A DNA stretch of 64,000 bases from Cinnamomum chago (lineage: Eukaryota; Streptophyta; Magnoliopsida; Laurales; Lauraceae). Positions 34,339-48,400 of the stretch are shown here, piece by piece. Both the position numbers and the translations under genes were made by a program. Location of the stretch: positions 79,383,422-79,447,421 of the forward strand of contig CP142456.1 of assembly GCA_038049695.1 (NCBI GenBank). Reading direction: 5' to 3'. Each line of letters starts with the position of its first letter. Positions within the stretch are counted from its first letter, which is position 1. A model generated the notes under the pieces. The model worked only from the letters and a program-made list of their open reading frames with translations, was not told where the DNA came from and did not search any database.

Positions 34339-36920
34339 AAAGCATCAGCCAAAGGAAAGAAGTGTATTGTCAATTCGGCCAACAATATCGGTGTATCTGG
34401 ACTTCATTATCTGATTTTATTGTCAGCTTAAATTGTGAAATGCTGGACCTTGTTTTCATTGGTAACATGACTCAAATCCACAACTTCACGCTTCAGTACT
34501 GAGAACCCTCTAGTGTAGTACAGTCTATTGTCAACCTTTATATTGATTCATATCAGTGATGTATGTTGATGCGTGAATAAATTGAGAATAGGGTCAATCT
34601 TCCAAGTTGATTTTTTGAAAAATATAGACCAATATTGGAAACCATGAACCATTTCAACTAAGATCAAGAATGGGGAATATAAGGATTGGGTGGCCCCGTT
34701 CTCACCCCCGACTGCCCATAGTTTGATCTTTGGGTCCTCTCTGCATGCATACATTCCGGGGCTCTGGTAACAATTTCAACAAATAAAATGCTTTACACCA
34801 AAACAACATTGAGAGAACCACAAGCAAACTTCAAAAAATGCATATAAAGAAGTAGAAAAAAGAAGAAGAAAACAATGGCAGCAAAGGCACGCATCTGTTT
34901 ACTCACTAGAGATGTTGACGTCCATTTCATATAGATATATAGTTTAGTTTATAGGAAGATAAAAGTGGTACGTAGGCTTAATAACTCTCTTGAAATAAAA
35001 AACCACCACCTAACATGCTTTTGCATAGTGCATTTGCTTTTATATATAAAATAAATAAATGATGGTATTCCATCACATTATCACCATTTTATTTTACAAG
35101 GAAAGAAACTTATATGGATAATGACTTGGTCGGACCGTATGTTACTTTTTATAATTTTCTCTACCACTTTTTATGTCACTTGAGAGTACACAACCCTAAC
35201 CCTAATTGCTAAGTTCACTTATATGTAATTGCATAAATATGTTTTTTTCTTTTTTCTTATATACATGTAAATTCTCTATTTGGTATGAAAACTTTTTGTT
35301 AATACATACACGGTTAAAAAGTGCCAACTAAAATCTACATTTATAGGGATTTTGAGGTCCCAAGGAAAAGATGTTGGACATGTGAGTTTTCATGGAGTTG
35401 TGTGATTTTTCTCTTCTATCAGTGAGTACAACACACACACACACAAACACATAAAAAAACTACATTTTAATTGGATCTTATAATGTATTTATGCTTTATG
35501 CCAAATAATTATACCCTACATGGTTGCAAATTTATTATATATGAAAGGGATATAATTCGATTTCTCAATTGAGCTCTAATATCCAAATAATTATTATTAT
35601 AGGTTTTAATTTTAATTAAAATTTTTATCATCTCAGTATGGTTTAGACTAAATATTATTTAAAACTTATATTTTTTTAATATTATAAATTATTATATTAT
35701 CCGTGCTAAGCACGTGCATGTTTGCTAGTATCAGCTGATGTGCAATGCATTAGATGCTAGTTGGCATGGCCTTTCATTTTTTGACTAAAAAGTAAAATTA
35801 TCGCATTTAATAATATTGGCAAGAAGTATCGGTTTGCGTTGGAGTTGATCTATAGTCAAATCTTGAAAATCAAGATTTTATTTCCGGAACATAAATATAT
35901 ATAGAAGGATTTTAAGAATTCATGACTAATGGAAAAGTATCTCTTCAAAATAAGAAAAAAAAATGATTTTATGCTCTTGTTAGCTAACTATGTGATTTAA
36001 CAATGTACAATCATTTTTGCTTGCTCATATCACATGCCACCAATTTTCATACAATTAGCTCAAATTTCACTTCAATTAAAGTAATATAATTAATTTGATT
36101 GTATGTAGAATTGAGTTGATCATATTTTTCTTATACAAATCTGAACGATATGTATTTAATCAATCCAACATTGCACATCGCTCCAATCAAAATAAAATTT
36201 GGTCCATTGCTAACATATAGTGATGCATTACATGAATAAGTTGCTCCAAACAAAGGTAACCTCCTCACCTAGCTTTAATATAATATTGACCACCGTAAAA
36301 GCTTATTCCTCTAAAAACATATAAGACATATTTTAAAGATGATACGCTTTAGTTTGAATTAATTTGAAAGTTGTATTCTAAATAAATTGGTCCAAGATGA
36401 GGAACTATCTCAGACAATAAAAGATTAATAGATAATTATATGGATTGATACATGCTGTAAAAAATCTAGCAGATTTAATTTCATTTAAAATGTTATTTTT
36501 TTGGTCGTTTTATTTTTTAGTTTTAAAACATCTTTGTTGTTTCATCAAGTCTTACGAGAGTTGTTATTTGTCTAGTCCAAAATTCTCATTTTATGAAAAA
36601 CTAGGATTTAAATTGTTAATCAACTGTTCCAATTATATTGATGACTAGAAATATTCCATATAATTCAATATCAGCATGGTCCGGCTAGAAATCCTCAATA
36701 AATCTGATGCCTCTAATGAGCCCTACATGCATGCCACATGTCATCTTCCATAAAAAAGAAAGGATAAGATTTCATCATAGTTACTAAAATAATCATCTTA
36801 CCAAAGTAGTGATATTGTATTTGATTAATCAAATCACACTCTTTAAAAAAAAAAATCCAGAGAGAGAGAGAGAGAGAGAATGGAATATTTCTTACTTTGG
36901 TGTATTTTATTTGACAAAAT
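34339..36920. other. AT-rich intergenic DNA
   Basis: No gene was recognised. Notable short tracts are a pair of telomere-type units AACCCTAACCCTAA at about 35195, (AC)n at about 35430 and (GA)n at about 36860-36879. Confidence 0.5.
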
Positions 36921-36939
36921 CTAACATTTTGTTTTCCGC

Positions 36940-37400
36940 ACGCTTGGGAAGGCATAAGAACATTAGAACCCTTCCATCCGACACGCCCGATCCGTTACGG
37001 ACAAGATTCCGCCACCGCCTATCTTTCTTTTTTTTTTTTTTTTCTTTCTTTATCGTCTCTGTCTACCCCCTGTCCGACACGTGTCCACTAAGATCATCGT
37101 CTCCAGGCCTTCTTGATTTCCACTGCCATATGCCGAGAATCCTCCACGTGTCAGCTTCCCATTCGCAAGTCCTGCTGACGTGGCAGGTCGCTTTCTCCGC
37201 AGGGAAGACACCGAAGCGGGGATGGCTCGTGATGGGCTAATCATGTCACGACGAGCCTCTCTCATTGAGATCTCACTTTTTTACCCCTCGGTTTTTACAT
37301 TCTCAACCCCTGCTCTTTTGTCGCATACGAGCTTTTCCTTCGTCGTTTTCCCGTAAAAACAGTGCAAAAGGTACTACGCGGCGGGTGTATGTATTAAATG
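36940..37400. promoter_or_regulatory. GC-rich block with ACGT-core boxes, promoter-like
   Basis: A GC-rich block stands out from the AT-rich desert. It contains ACACGTGTCC (about 37077), CCACGTGTCAGC (about 37144) and GCTGACGTGGCAGG (about 37172). These are G-box/ABRE and TGACG-type sites recognised by plant bZIP and bHLH factors. A long poly-T stretch precedes them (about 37028-37042). No convincing coding sequence follows on either strand, so it may be the promoter of a non-coding transcript or of a lost gene. Confidence 0.45.
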
Positions 37401-40400
37401 CAGGGTCTTAACTGTAAATACACATTTTCCTTTTGCAGATTGACGAGATTGCCACTGGTTTGCATTATTGGCAGAAAGGCCCTTGGGGCTTGAGGATAAT
37501 TACAATTTTAGACATCAGATAACTACTATTGATATTTATACTCCCCTCCTTGTTTTCTTTTATGTGTCGGACCCTTGCCATTTGGCTTTTTCTTCAGCTT
37601 TTGTTTCTTGCTAGTTGAAGTTGGTGTTTGCAATTTGTGTGTCCTATACCATTTTTGGGTAAGTTCATTTTTTTTTTTCCATTGGAAAGGAAGTTGGCAC
37701 TATTATGTATGTGTTTATGGGGTCAATTCATCAATGGAATCCACCATGGATATGTCTTTGGTAATAAAAGAGGAAAAAGATAATTGATTGGTCCGCTGCA
37801 TTTTAGATATTTACTTTTCATTTGTATAAAATATATACGAACCAAATAAATCAGATTTTACTATTATTAAATAGGTTAGAAGTGAATGATTTAAGGTCGA
37901 GATGTAGATAATATCATGACATTTATATGTATTGAGTTAAATAGAATGGTGGCTGAGTATTCATTTCTCATCTTTTTCTTGATTCAAAATCCGTCAAATA
38001 ATAGATTATTTGATGGTCATCTGTGGATATTTAACTTTAGTTCTTCATTTTTAACCAATCATAAAACCGCAATATTAGGTATTCAATTACATAGAGTAAA
38101 TATGCTCTTTGTTTGTATCCTTGCAGATAATAATAAGATGCTAGCTTAAATAATGACTTTCATCCTATTGAGCACCTTTTTATTTCTTTTTCGCATATTA
38201 AAGTAATCAAATAACTATTTGGAGACAATCATGCAAAATACTGTTTGAGGGGAGGATCGTACTAGTATAGTACATCAATAATGTATTATATTAAGATAAT
38301 TATCTTAAGTAGCTAGATTATCTCATGGTTAGTGATTAGGACGATTGATTGTATCACATGTTTCCAACTTTAATCATCATACATCAATCTTTCACCAAAT
38401 TTCTCTTTCTAATGCACCTAATAACCACATCTAATTAAAGAGTATTGTAATCATCTAAACCCTTCAACATACTACCCTCCTCTCCTTCCTCTCAAAGTTT
38501 GACACTCAGCCAATCTATATCTAAAGTTGGATTGAACTTAAAGAAAAAGATGTAAATTTTGTTGAACTCTTAGACCATTAATTAAATCAAATGCTAGGAT
38601 GACAGTTGATTTTTTTTTTTCCATGCTTATTTCGCAATGAGAACTTTTCATCCACATCTTGCCATGAATTACCTTGCATGCATATTCTAGGTAGTCTGCA
38701 AAGGAGGGTACAAATGGTGATCATATGCCACAAGGATTACTTGCAAACTGCAGCCCACTCTCTTTGAACAATCTTAATGGAATGAGTACGGATTTTTATC
38801 ATTGACATCACTTTTGACATATTATTTCATTATATATTTCCTTTTTCCTCCTTAAAGGGCTCTCAAAGTGACATAATTGACAGCGCAGTTTATCTCACCA
38901 TTTATAGTTGGAGTGGGCCAACATGGGTCCCTATAAGAGAAAGAGACATTTAACCTATAATTGTGTTGGTTGTTTCACATAGGAGACTTTGGACTAAACC
39001 CTTCTTTTACTGCAACAAGAGCAAGAATTTACTAAAGGGAAACCATATAATGAGAGTCATTCAACCTTATAATTGTGTTGGTTGTATTTTATACTATGGC
39101 CCTTCTTTTGTTACTAGAATAAGGATTTACTAAAGAGAAACCAATTTGTGGGGGAAACATGCATGAGTCTCATCACTATCTGACCTTGATCAGATGATGA
39201 TATCAAGTGGGGCCCCACCATACCTTTGTCTAGTTAGAAAAGGCTTTGCAGTGGAGCCATGACTTGTAGTATCCAATCATGATCCAACAGTAGTGGCATT
39301 CATGGGTAACAACCACTGCCCTTGTTTTCTAATGGATCATTACACTTTATAAATGTGTGGTTTTTAAAGTTGAATGACAACTGCATATAGAGTGAAATAA
39401 AGAACCCCTCAACTTAGGCATATCCCATAGAAACAAACAAAAGAAAGGAGAGAGTCCAAAGCTCTTTAGTCTTTGCCGAACAGATGGGCCCTTTAAAGGT
39501 AAAAGATAGGTGGTTGCCAGCCTAGCTAGAGATGGGTGCTGAATGGACAGTATCAACTCCATTACTTGAAGGCTAAAGTTACTTACTAGGGTGATCAAGA
39601 CCATTGATTTGGTAGGCCACAATCTTACATGGGCAAGTGTAAAATCTTGCTCATCTTAAGCCATCACTCCCTCTTAATTCTTCAAGACTAAGATCATCCC
39701 ACCATCCTCGCGCGGTTCTTCTCTTGCCAGATCATTGGCTATGATCACTCAAGATAATTGCCATATGAGAGGACAAAGATCCTAAGGGATGAATGAGTAT
39801 CTTACAATGTAGCTATATATAGTGCACTAAATGATACTAAACCCACTGATCATGGCCCATTCATGTGAGGTTGGATGTAGACCACTTGATGAGTGGGCCA
39901 CCTCTTGGGAATTCATAGTTGTGATATCCCTCATCCTTTTCAAACTATTAGAAAGAGTTTTTGAACAAAAACCAGAAAATGTGTTGCCTACAACAATGAT
40001 TGGAACACTTGATTGCTCCAATTTTTATTGAACTGCTGGTACATCTACTTTGCCCATGAGAGATTATTTGATACTTTGCGAGAGCATGGGATTTACATGT
40101 GCAAGTGCATCCTGGAATAGCTGGCAGTTGTGCAAGAAACTTCAATCTAAACTGTCCCAATCCCAAGACATTCATCTGTTGATATGAAGATAAAAAATCA
40201 GATATATTGGACGATTGAGGCTCACTTAAAAATCAGTCCTTTTTCTTCTTTTTGAGCTTTCAACATCTTCCATTTATGTGGCTGAAAAATGGTTTCATCT
40301 GTGTGACTGTTTTTCGTATGTGCCCCATAAATAATGGGGCCGTAGATTGATCCTTTGAATTAATTTCTTTCCAGTACACGCGTAGGTTTATTTTGTGATG

Positions 40401-41440
40401 CACATGAATTTCATACTGCTACCGATCTTCACTTATTTCCTCATATATTAAATGAGGTACTTCAGCTGAGCCATATCCTTCCACATTTGTCTCGCATAAA
40501 AAACACAGAAATTTATGGTCTCATCTATTATGCATGTGCCAATGTATACATTATGCAATCCACACTGCCCAAAGTTGGGCCTCACAGAAGATGACTTCTA
40601 ACTTGGAATCCATGTCTGCTTGGATTAATCTTCGCCTATTTGATTTTGAGGATCTTCTTTTGGTTGTGTATACAAAAAAGACAATGATTTTTGGGTGCTT
40701 ATAGTTATATCTCCTCTGATCAATCATCTCCTTGGTGCTTATACTTCCTGTCATCTTCCCCACACTCCTCTTTCCAAATGGCCAAAATAGGACTTTTGCC
40801 TATGAGATCATTTATTTGTATAGTAAAATTTACAGTAAGAATTAGTTTGTTCAGTGGTAATTTTTATCAGAATTATGGGTATTGGAGATTCTTTATGCTT
40901 TTGTGTCAAATTCTGTCAAGTAATTGGAATTCTAAGTTTGGTTGTTATATAAGATTGAGTGCCAACCTTCTAAACTATCCTTTGGCCTTATTAGTTTTTA
41001 GAATTTCAAGTTGTTGAATGCTGGGACTGTAATTTAGCATCAACACTAGCACATATTGACAGAGATAAGGCTACTGCAGGCAGCAACAACTATAATTGTC
41101 CTTGTGCTGTATCCTGTATGTATGTATGTATGCAAGACTACCAAGTTACATTGTTACAACCAAACTTATCCACTTAAAACATCCACCCGAGGTGCACCAG
41201 ATCCTGCCAAAGCCAAGCCCTTTTCAGTAAAATTGCCGGAGAGGATGGGCACTTGCAGCAAAAGACCCGACAAGCCTGTTGGCCTTTCCTGAAATATCAG
41301 GTAACAAGAGGTGGGCAATTTCGTCAACAATGGCCAGTTCTGCAAGAACAGCTCTTCGTTAGCGTGTAGAAGTTGTACACTGGTTGGTTGATGTGATGGG
41401 AACACTCCCAAAAGCAGTGGCCTCTGCTGAGTGGAGAGAT
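37401..41440. other. Intergenic DNA upstream of the cytokinin receptor
   Basis: No supported gene. It contains a diverged duplication of a unit of about 117 bp (TATAATTGTGTTGGTTGT at about 38957 and 39077). A moderately GC-rich stretch at about 41180-41420, with open frames on both strands, matches nothing I know. Confidence 0.5.
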
Positions 41441-42477
41441 TCCTCTTTTGCCCCTTTATTTTATGTCATTTTATCACAACACCCCTCGTCTCTTTCCAGT
41501 ATTTTATCATTTTGGGGTAGTAGATAATGGCCTATGCCACCAGACATTTCTCCCCCACCAAATTCCCATCATTTGGTTTTATAGAATCTGCTTTCACAGA
41601 GCCCATAAATCCACCAGACTTCTTAATACCTTGCTTCTTTCTTCTTCTTCTTCTTCTGCTGCTCCTCCTTCTTGTACTGCTATTTCTATTGCAGCAGAGC
41701 AAAACATCTATCTAACACCCACATGCCTGTTTTCATGATTTTGCTTCCTGTTTGATTTCCGGGGGTGGGGGGGTCTTAAAAGCTTAGGAAACTGAGATTT
41801 CTGACAGATTCTTTCTTGGGTTCCTCTTCTTTTATGCTGGGTTTGTGATTTGATGGCTTAAAAATTGAATCTTTGTTGGGGTTTTCTTGGACTTTGTTTC
41901 TTTATTTGAATGGCTTGGATTTTGTAGTTCTGGAAGACCCACCTGGAAAGAAGATTCCTTTTTTTTTCCCTCTCCTTCTGTTGGGGGTTTGGATCTCTTG
42001 TGGGGTTTTGGAGGTGTAGATCACTGGTGCTGTTGATGGGTTTTTCTTGGAAATTTACTTAAAGATTTGAGAAAGGGAGAAGATTTCTAGGGTACTGTTC
42101 TTTCTTCAGTGTGTATAGTTAATGGGGTTTCTTGTTTCTTTCTGATTTAGGATGTTCTTGAGTATTTGTTAGAAAATTCAGAGACTTTTAAGAAACTAGG
42201 TATCAGAGCTGCTTTTCTTATTTGCGTTTTTTGTTTCATTGGTTTTTAGTCTTTGTGTTGATAGGGTTTCTCGTTTTTGGTGTTTTGGGTGGTTCTCACC
42301 TTGCTTGAAGTTTTGTAGATTAGAAAAGAAAAATACAAAAACAGGTTGCTTTTTTTTTTTCCATTTTTAAATGAAACAAGCTGGGAACTTTTTGAGGTTT
42401 TACTTATTCTGGGAGGTTTTGGGTTATGGGTTGACGTTATGCTCAGGCTACTCCTGAAGATTTTATGGTAATTTTAC
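41441..42477 (+). promoter_or_regulatory. Promoter and 5' leader of the cytokinin receptor gene
   Basis: A CTT/CTG-rich tract (about 41634-41690) is followed by a T-rich region, the usual look of a plant leader. Several short upstream ATGs exist; the last one opens the small frame at 42439-42471. A transcription start cannot be fixed, and a leader intron is possible. Confidence 0.4.
42439..42471 (+). CDS. Upstream open reading frame before the receptor start
   Basis: A 10-codon frame (MLRLLLKILW) ends in TAA six bases before the proposed main ATG at 42478, in the same reading frame. If it lies in the mature leader it could lower initiation at the main start. Whether it is transcribed or translated is unknown. 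Confidence 0.35.
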   Translation: MLRLLLKILW

Positions 42478-45400
42478 ATGGAAATTGTATATAACTCTGT
42501 TTGTAGTTTGCACTGTCTTCTGCTCAGTTGTATTAATGTATTTAGTTCTGATTTGAAGGTGGGGTGTCTCATTTTGATGATATGCTGCTGGATATTCTCC
42601 GAGATCCACATGATTTGGTTTATTGATGGTGAAGTAATGGAGCAGAAGGCTGGTTTTCTCAGTGATAGGATGAAGATTTGGTTCGAGCTGTGGGAGAAAT
42701 TGTTTGGAAGAGAATGGAGGATCGACCATTGCTATCAGTATATGGAGTCGAAGGGGGTCAGGAAGACCTGGTGCCGGAATGTGTTGGTTGCATGGATGCT
42801 CGCTTCGATCTTGGGATCTTTGTCAATTTTTTGGTATTTGAATTCCCTAACGGTTGAAAAGAGGAAAGAGACACTTGCAAGCATGTGTGACGAGCGCGCG
42901 AGGATGCTGCAAGACCAATTTAATGTGAGCATGAATCATGTTCAAGCTCTGTCCATCTTGGTTTCAACCTTTCACCATGCCAAGAACCCATCTGCCATTG
43001 ATCAGGTACTTCAATTTCCCTTTGTTTTGATGTTGTTTAATTTGTTTTCCTTTTTCGTTTTTTTCTTTTTTCATTTGTCATACAAATTGAAGTGCTTTTG
43101 ATGCATTTTTTTTTTTTAAGTTGTGTTGAAAGTGCCTTTTTGATTGGGTTGTTCTCTTGTTCTGGGAAATTTGAATTAATCAGCAGTATGATCTTATTTT
43201 TCCTCTCAAGTTATTGATTTGACCTTCTCCATATGCCCAATTGCTGGAAGCTAGTGAAATTAGTTTGTGTTTTGGAAATGACAGGATCAAGGCTGTAATT
43301 GGATGTTCTCAAACTCACAGTGAGTTTGAATCTCTTGGTGGATGGATTGTAATTTATGCACCTCTGCAACTGGGGCCTTTTGGATATCATGGCTTTGTAG
43401 AATTTAGCAATCACATTAGGTGGAATACTGTTCTTCTGACTCTTCAACCTAAATCCTTATTGGTGGCTGGTTCTTGTAACTATCTGTGGTGGAATAACGG
43501 AACAACATCCAACTAATCTGGTTTCTGATTGCCACGCTGCCCTCAATCACATAGTAGAATGGTTAACCGTCCATTGTGCTGAAATATTCAGACCTTGTGA
43601 TAAGGGGTAGATGCAATTGTGTCTTTATTTTGCCTAATATGGAGTGTTTTTTTTTTTTCCAATTTTTTATTGAGCTTATTTAACTGAATAATATGGATTG
43701 AATGCTTTGTCCCTGATTTACCATATTGCGGACTAACTTGCCATACCTACAGATGACTTTTGCTAGATATACGGAGAGAACTGCTTTTGAGAGGCCACTG
43801 ACGAGCGGTGTGGCATATGCTGTGAGGGTGCTTCACTCAGAAAGAGAGCAATTTGAGAAGCAGCAGGGGTGGACTATCAAACGGATGGATACCCAAGAAC
43901 AATCCCCTGTTCGGGAGGACGACTTTGCCGCTGAAACTTATGCACCATCTCCCGTTCAATATGAATATGCTCCTGTAATCTTTGCACAGGACACTGTTAA
44001 GCATGTGGTCTCTTTTGATATGTTGTCCGGAAAGGTGAAAATTGCCTATTGATTTCTTATCTTTCTTGTCGTCTTAAGTTTTATTTAAGTTGTAGGTTGC
44101 ATGTGGATGTACCCCAAATCTACTGTGCGGCAAATCTTGTGGTGAAAGCAATCATTTCTTTTCCCTCATCTGTGTTTGGGGTGGCAGGGAATGTGAATAT
44201 TATGCAGGATCCCATTCTTTGACCCTTTTTGGACCTGGAAAGGAACATAATATCAATTTAGACAGAACAGTATCATACCTGTCTGGCCAACTTTGGGCTC
44301 CAAAGGTGCCCTTGTTCATGAGGATCTTGTTCTCTAAACAGGACAAAAAGTGTTATTTTTCTTTTCTTTTCTTTTAGAGGATTTGCATGTGTATGTGCCT
44401 CTGTGACTAAGCTGGGTTTGAGTGAAGTAATGCTCTTATTATAAGAGTTAGAAAAGCAATTGTCACAATCATGGCTTCAAGTTGGAAAACACCTTTCTAG
44501 GCATTATCACAACCCAATTTACAAACATCAATTTGCCATCCTTAAAGTATGTGACTGATTTTAATTTTGGGTGCATTTGGATGCATTGTATATTACAAAT
44601 TACAAACCATTGAATAATTAGTCGAGGTGTTTATACGGGGAAACGTGGGGAAAAATCTGGAATGTAATATCTCGTTTCTTTGTCTCCCAAACGAACAAAG
44701 CAGAATAAATGATCAAGATGATTTCAATTGGGTACATCCAAACACACCATTAATTTCCTTGTGTAATGTATTACAAGATCATAGATCTGCTAATCACATG
44801 TAAGTCGCAATATGTTGATTAATGTAATGCTTCTAGGTGGGTATCCATCCCCCCAACTGGTACTGATCTCTCAATTTACTAATCAATTCAAAATAAATTG
44901 CATTTAGTCTCTCTCTCTCTCTCCCAACCCATCACACAAAAAATATTTGGTAATGATCTCTCAATGTACTAAATAAATTCAACTTAAATTGTTCATCAGT
45001 AGCAGAATTAAATAAGCCTTTTTGTTAGTACTGAGTACTGACCGCCTCATTTGAATAACTCTCTGATCAGAAGTTTGAACTTCACACTTACCTATGAGTA
45101 AAGGGAAAAGACATTTAAGCAATCAAACTTGTACTAATGTGTTCTGCCAATTTCTTAGAGTATGATAGACTCAGCTATCTTTGGGTCTGTTTGGATTTGC
45201 ATCCATCAGCATTTATGCTGGTATTTTGGCTGGGTTGCTTCCCATTGTTTTAGCATACCTTTGAGGTAGCGTTAGAATAGAATTTGCATCAAGTTGTTTT
45301 CTATTATTGCATTTTCATTTTCGCTCAAAGGACTAAGGGTTTCCTTTAAGGTAGCATCTGAAAGAAAACCTAACACTTGACGTAGAAAAGCTAGCCGCTG

Positions 45401-48400
45401 GCAATGCTACATTGCTATTCTTTTGACTGTTACTTTATACAGTTGTTTTGAACATATTGAGCTTATGAACTTTAGACTTCACCTTAAAGAGATATGCCGT
45501 TCTACAGGAAGATCGTGATAATGTCTTGCGAGCCAGAGCATCGGGAAAGGGGGTGCTCAGTCCTCCTTTCAGGCTACTGAAATCAAACCGTCTTGGTGTT
45601 ATTCTGACATTTGCTGTCTACAAGTCAGAACTTCCATCAAACGCAACGCCAAATGAGCGTATCCAAGCAACTGATGGGTAAGTATGCTGCTTACTGCCCT
45701 CTTAGTTTTCTGTAACTCAATTCATATAGTGATTTAATATTATGCTGAATGATGAAAAATGGCATATTCTTTGTTATTTTACCAGATATGTCATAGGGCT
45801 GGCCCGCCGCGGGGGGGGGGGGGGGGGGGGGGGGGGGCGCGTTGTTGGTTTGTGTTTTGGGTGGATGAGTCATTCTCATTATCTATATTGTTGGATGATT
45901 CTAGCTATATGGTAGTGAGTTACAAATGGGCATTTATAGCTAGTGATACACAATTTAAGGAAGAAAAAACACTTGTATAATTGGGATAATTTAATGGGAG
46001 AGATTATTGAGATATCTCGCATTTAGGGGCCAGGAATGGTTTGGATCCAAATAGTTGGTGCCAATTTAGTGTTTCTGTTGTTATCTTGTAGTTCAAATGA
46101 CCTGATTGAACAATTGCTGTTCACATTCAGATAGATGTCATGCAATGAATTAAGTCTAAGGATATGATTGAATGTTTCATTCAAGCTTTAAATTAGTTGA
46201 GAATGATCTCAGTGTAACCATGATGGAGCAGGTACTTGGGTGGAGTTTTTGATATAGAATCACTGGTGGAAAAGTTACTTCACCAACTTGCAAGCAAACA
46301 AACGATTGTTGTGAACGTGTATGACACAACGAATGCTTCAGACCCAATTAGCATGTACGGTTTTAATGTATCCAACAACGGTATATGCCACATCAGCCCC
46401 CTGAATTTCGGGGACCCTGTTAGAAAGCACGAAATGCGTTGCAGGTAATAAATACATTAACCTCTCCTTTACATTGGTATACAATATTCTTTATGCAATG
46501 GTTGCTTGCCTCTGGGACTCTTTGGTTGAAGAATATGAGATCTACCTGAACTCCAAAGGCCAATGAGTTGGTCAGGGCACCAAACCGAAGCTCTTCTTTA
46601 TTCTTTTGAATAGTTCTAGGCATAGGTTTCATGATTGATGACAAAGAAATGAGTGTACTCTAAGTTAACTGTTCGTGTAGCAGATTTAAGCATAAGCCAC
46701 CATTGCCATGGCTGGAGATATTGTCGTCGTTTGGAGTTCTCGTGATTGCTTTGTTGCTTGGGTATATATTTTATGCAACAATGAATCGCATAGCAAAAGT
46801 GGAGGATGATTGTCGTGAGATGAAGGAGCTCAAAAGGCGGGCCGAAGTAGCAGATGTTGCAAAATCACAGGTATTTGATCTATGCTTTTCATGAGTTAAT
46901 AATTTCCTTGAACGATGGTGTGTTTGAGTGTATCCCATATTGAAGTCATCTTGAATATGTTGGCAGAGTGGATGGTTATCCATCCTGTCATGCATTTTAG
47001 GGGTATTGTGGAAAGCAAAAATCAGATCTGGCAGAATACTAGTTGTTTGATTTTGCCCTAAACTAACATTTTTTATAATGATTTACAGTGGTAAAGTGGG
47101 AAAAAAGGTGCTCCCCACATACTATGTTGTCAAATTTTCTCACTACATCAAGCACAACAGAGTCTATAACCATTTAGTCAGCCAAAATACTCAGTCCACT
47201 TTTAATCTAGGGTTCACTTGAACACACCCGAAGATAATCTTTATGTAGGTTTGATCCTAACTGTAAATAGAATTGTACTGCCTTAAAGTTTTTACTCTCT
47301 ATTTCCGTTTTCAGTGTGTAACTTTATTTTAACCAAGCTATTTCATCTTCTGTAGTTCCTTGCTACTGTTTCCCATGAGATCAGGACTCCTATGAATGGT
47401 GTTCTTGGTGAGTGATAAAAAAACTCGGCTCAAATTATCCTGTCATTATTCTTTCTTATCAGTTTAAAGATGTCAGTTCAAGCAGTTATAACATATGTAC
47501 TGTGGGCACTCTGAAACAAGCATGATATCATTGCCCAATTTTTCAATCTAAGTGTAAAAACTGAATCAAGAGTGCGAGCAGCATAATTCTATATAGACAA
47601 ACTATACTTGATTCTTTTACCCAGTTAATTAATTGTTTTAGGTTGTGGGCCCTAAATTGCTTGCACTGCGATTTTTTAGCATGGAATCATCCATTTTGGT
47701 GTGGATTCGGAGCAGAAAGAAAATTGGAAACCACGTTAGTTCCTGCCTTTACTGCCCATAATCAAAATCAGCTTGACCACTGATTTTTGTTTTGGGTGAG
47801 GAAAATTGGCAAATAAGGCTGTTAACGAAGGTTGGGCTGAGTTAGGCTACATGGTGGCATCTGGTCCCAACGCCCATGTATTCAATTGGACTTGACCCGT
47901 ACCGAAATGTATGTATAATATTTTTGTATTACAGAAGTGGGAATATATATTTTTAATATTTGGGTGAACAGTCGGGATGACAATGGCTTTGGCCAAATGG
48001 ATGACCCCTACTAACCTGCCCCTATTAGGAGCATGTTTGGTATTGGTTTTCTTGGGTTTGGGGCAGCTATGAGTTCATATATGTTGACCTAAGCCGTTGG
48101 ATTTGGGGAGATTTTTTCTGTCACAAATCACCCTGCCCCGTCTATGACTAAGTTGCAAATGCATTAATGAATTGTGCATACAAGTTAGGTTTTTTTTATT
48201 GAAAGATTCAATACTTTTAAAAGAAAATAAGTATGGGATGACTAGTATAAACCAACCAAACCTGTACCTGTCGTTGGGTTGGTTTAGTTTTACATTTCCT
48301 GCACCTGCCACAGGTCAGGTTGGTACTAGGTGGGGTAGGTTAGTCGGGCGTCCCTAGTAAATGGTATCCAAGTAAGGACCTGTGACCCCAATCGGCCTGG

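Noticed and set aside
35190..35212. AACCCTAACCCTAA as an interstitial telomere array
   Set aside because: Only about two units are present, which is expected by chance in 64 kb and is not an array.
36809..37240. 143-codon plus-strand frame over the GC-rich block
   Set aside because: It reads through a GA microsatellite and a poly-T tract (giving a Phe run), with no domain; more likely regulatory DNA.
41056..41411. Overlapping frames on both strands upstream of the cytokinin receptor
   Set aside because: Both translations lack known motifs, and there is no splice or family context to support a gene.
27731..41440. Conserved microRNA precursors or tRNA genes in the gene desert
   Set aside because: I looked for the well-known mature plant miRNA sequences and for intact tRNA cloverleaf boxes and saw none; a covariance-model search would be needed to exclude them.
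45759..45980. 73-codon frame with a poly-Gly run
   Set aside because: It is intronic in the cytokinin receptor and produced by the poly-G tract.
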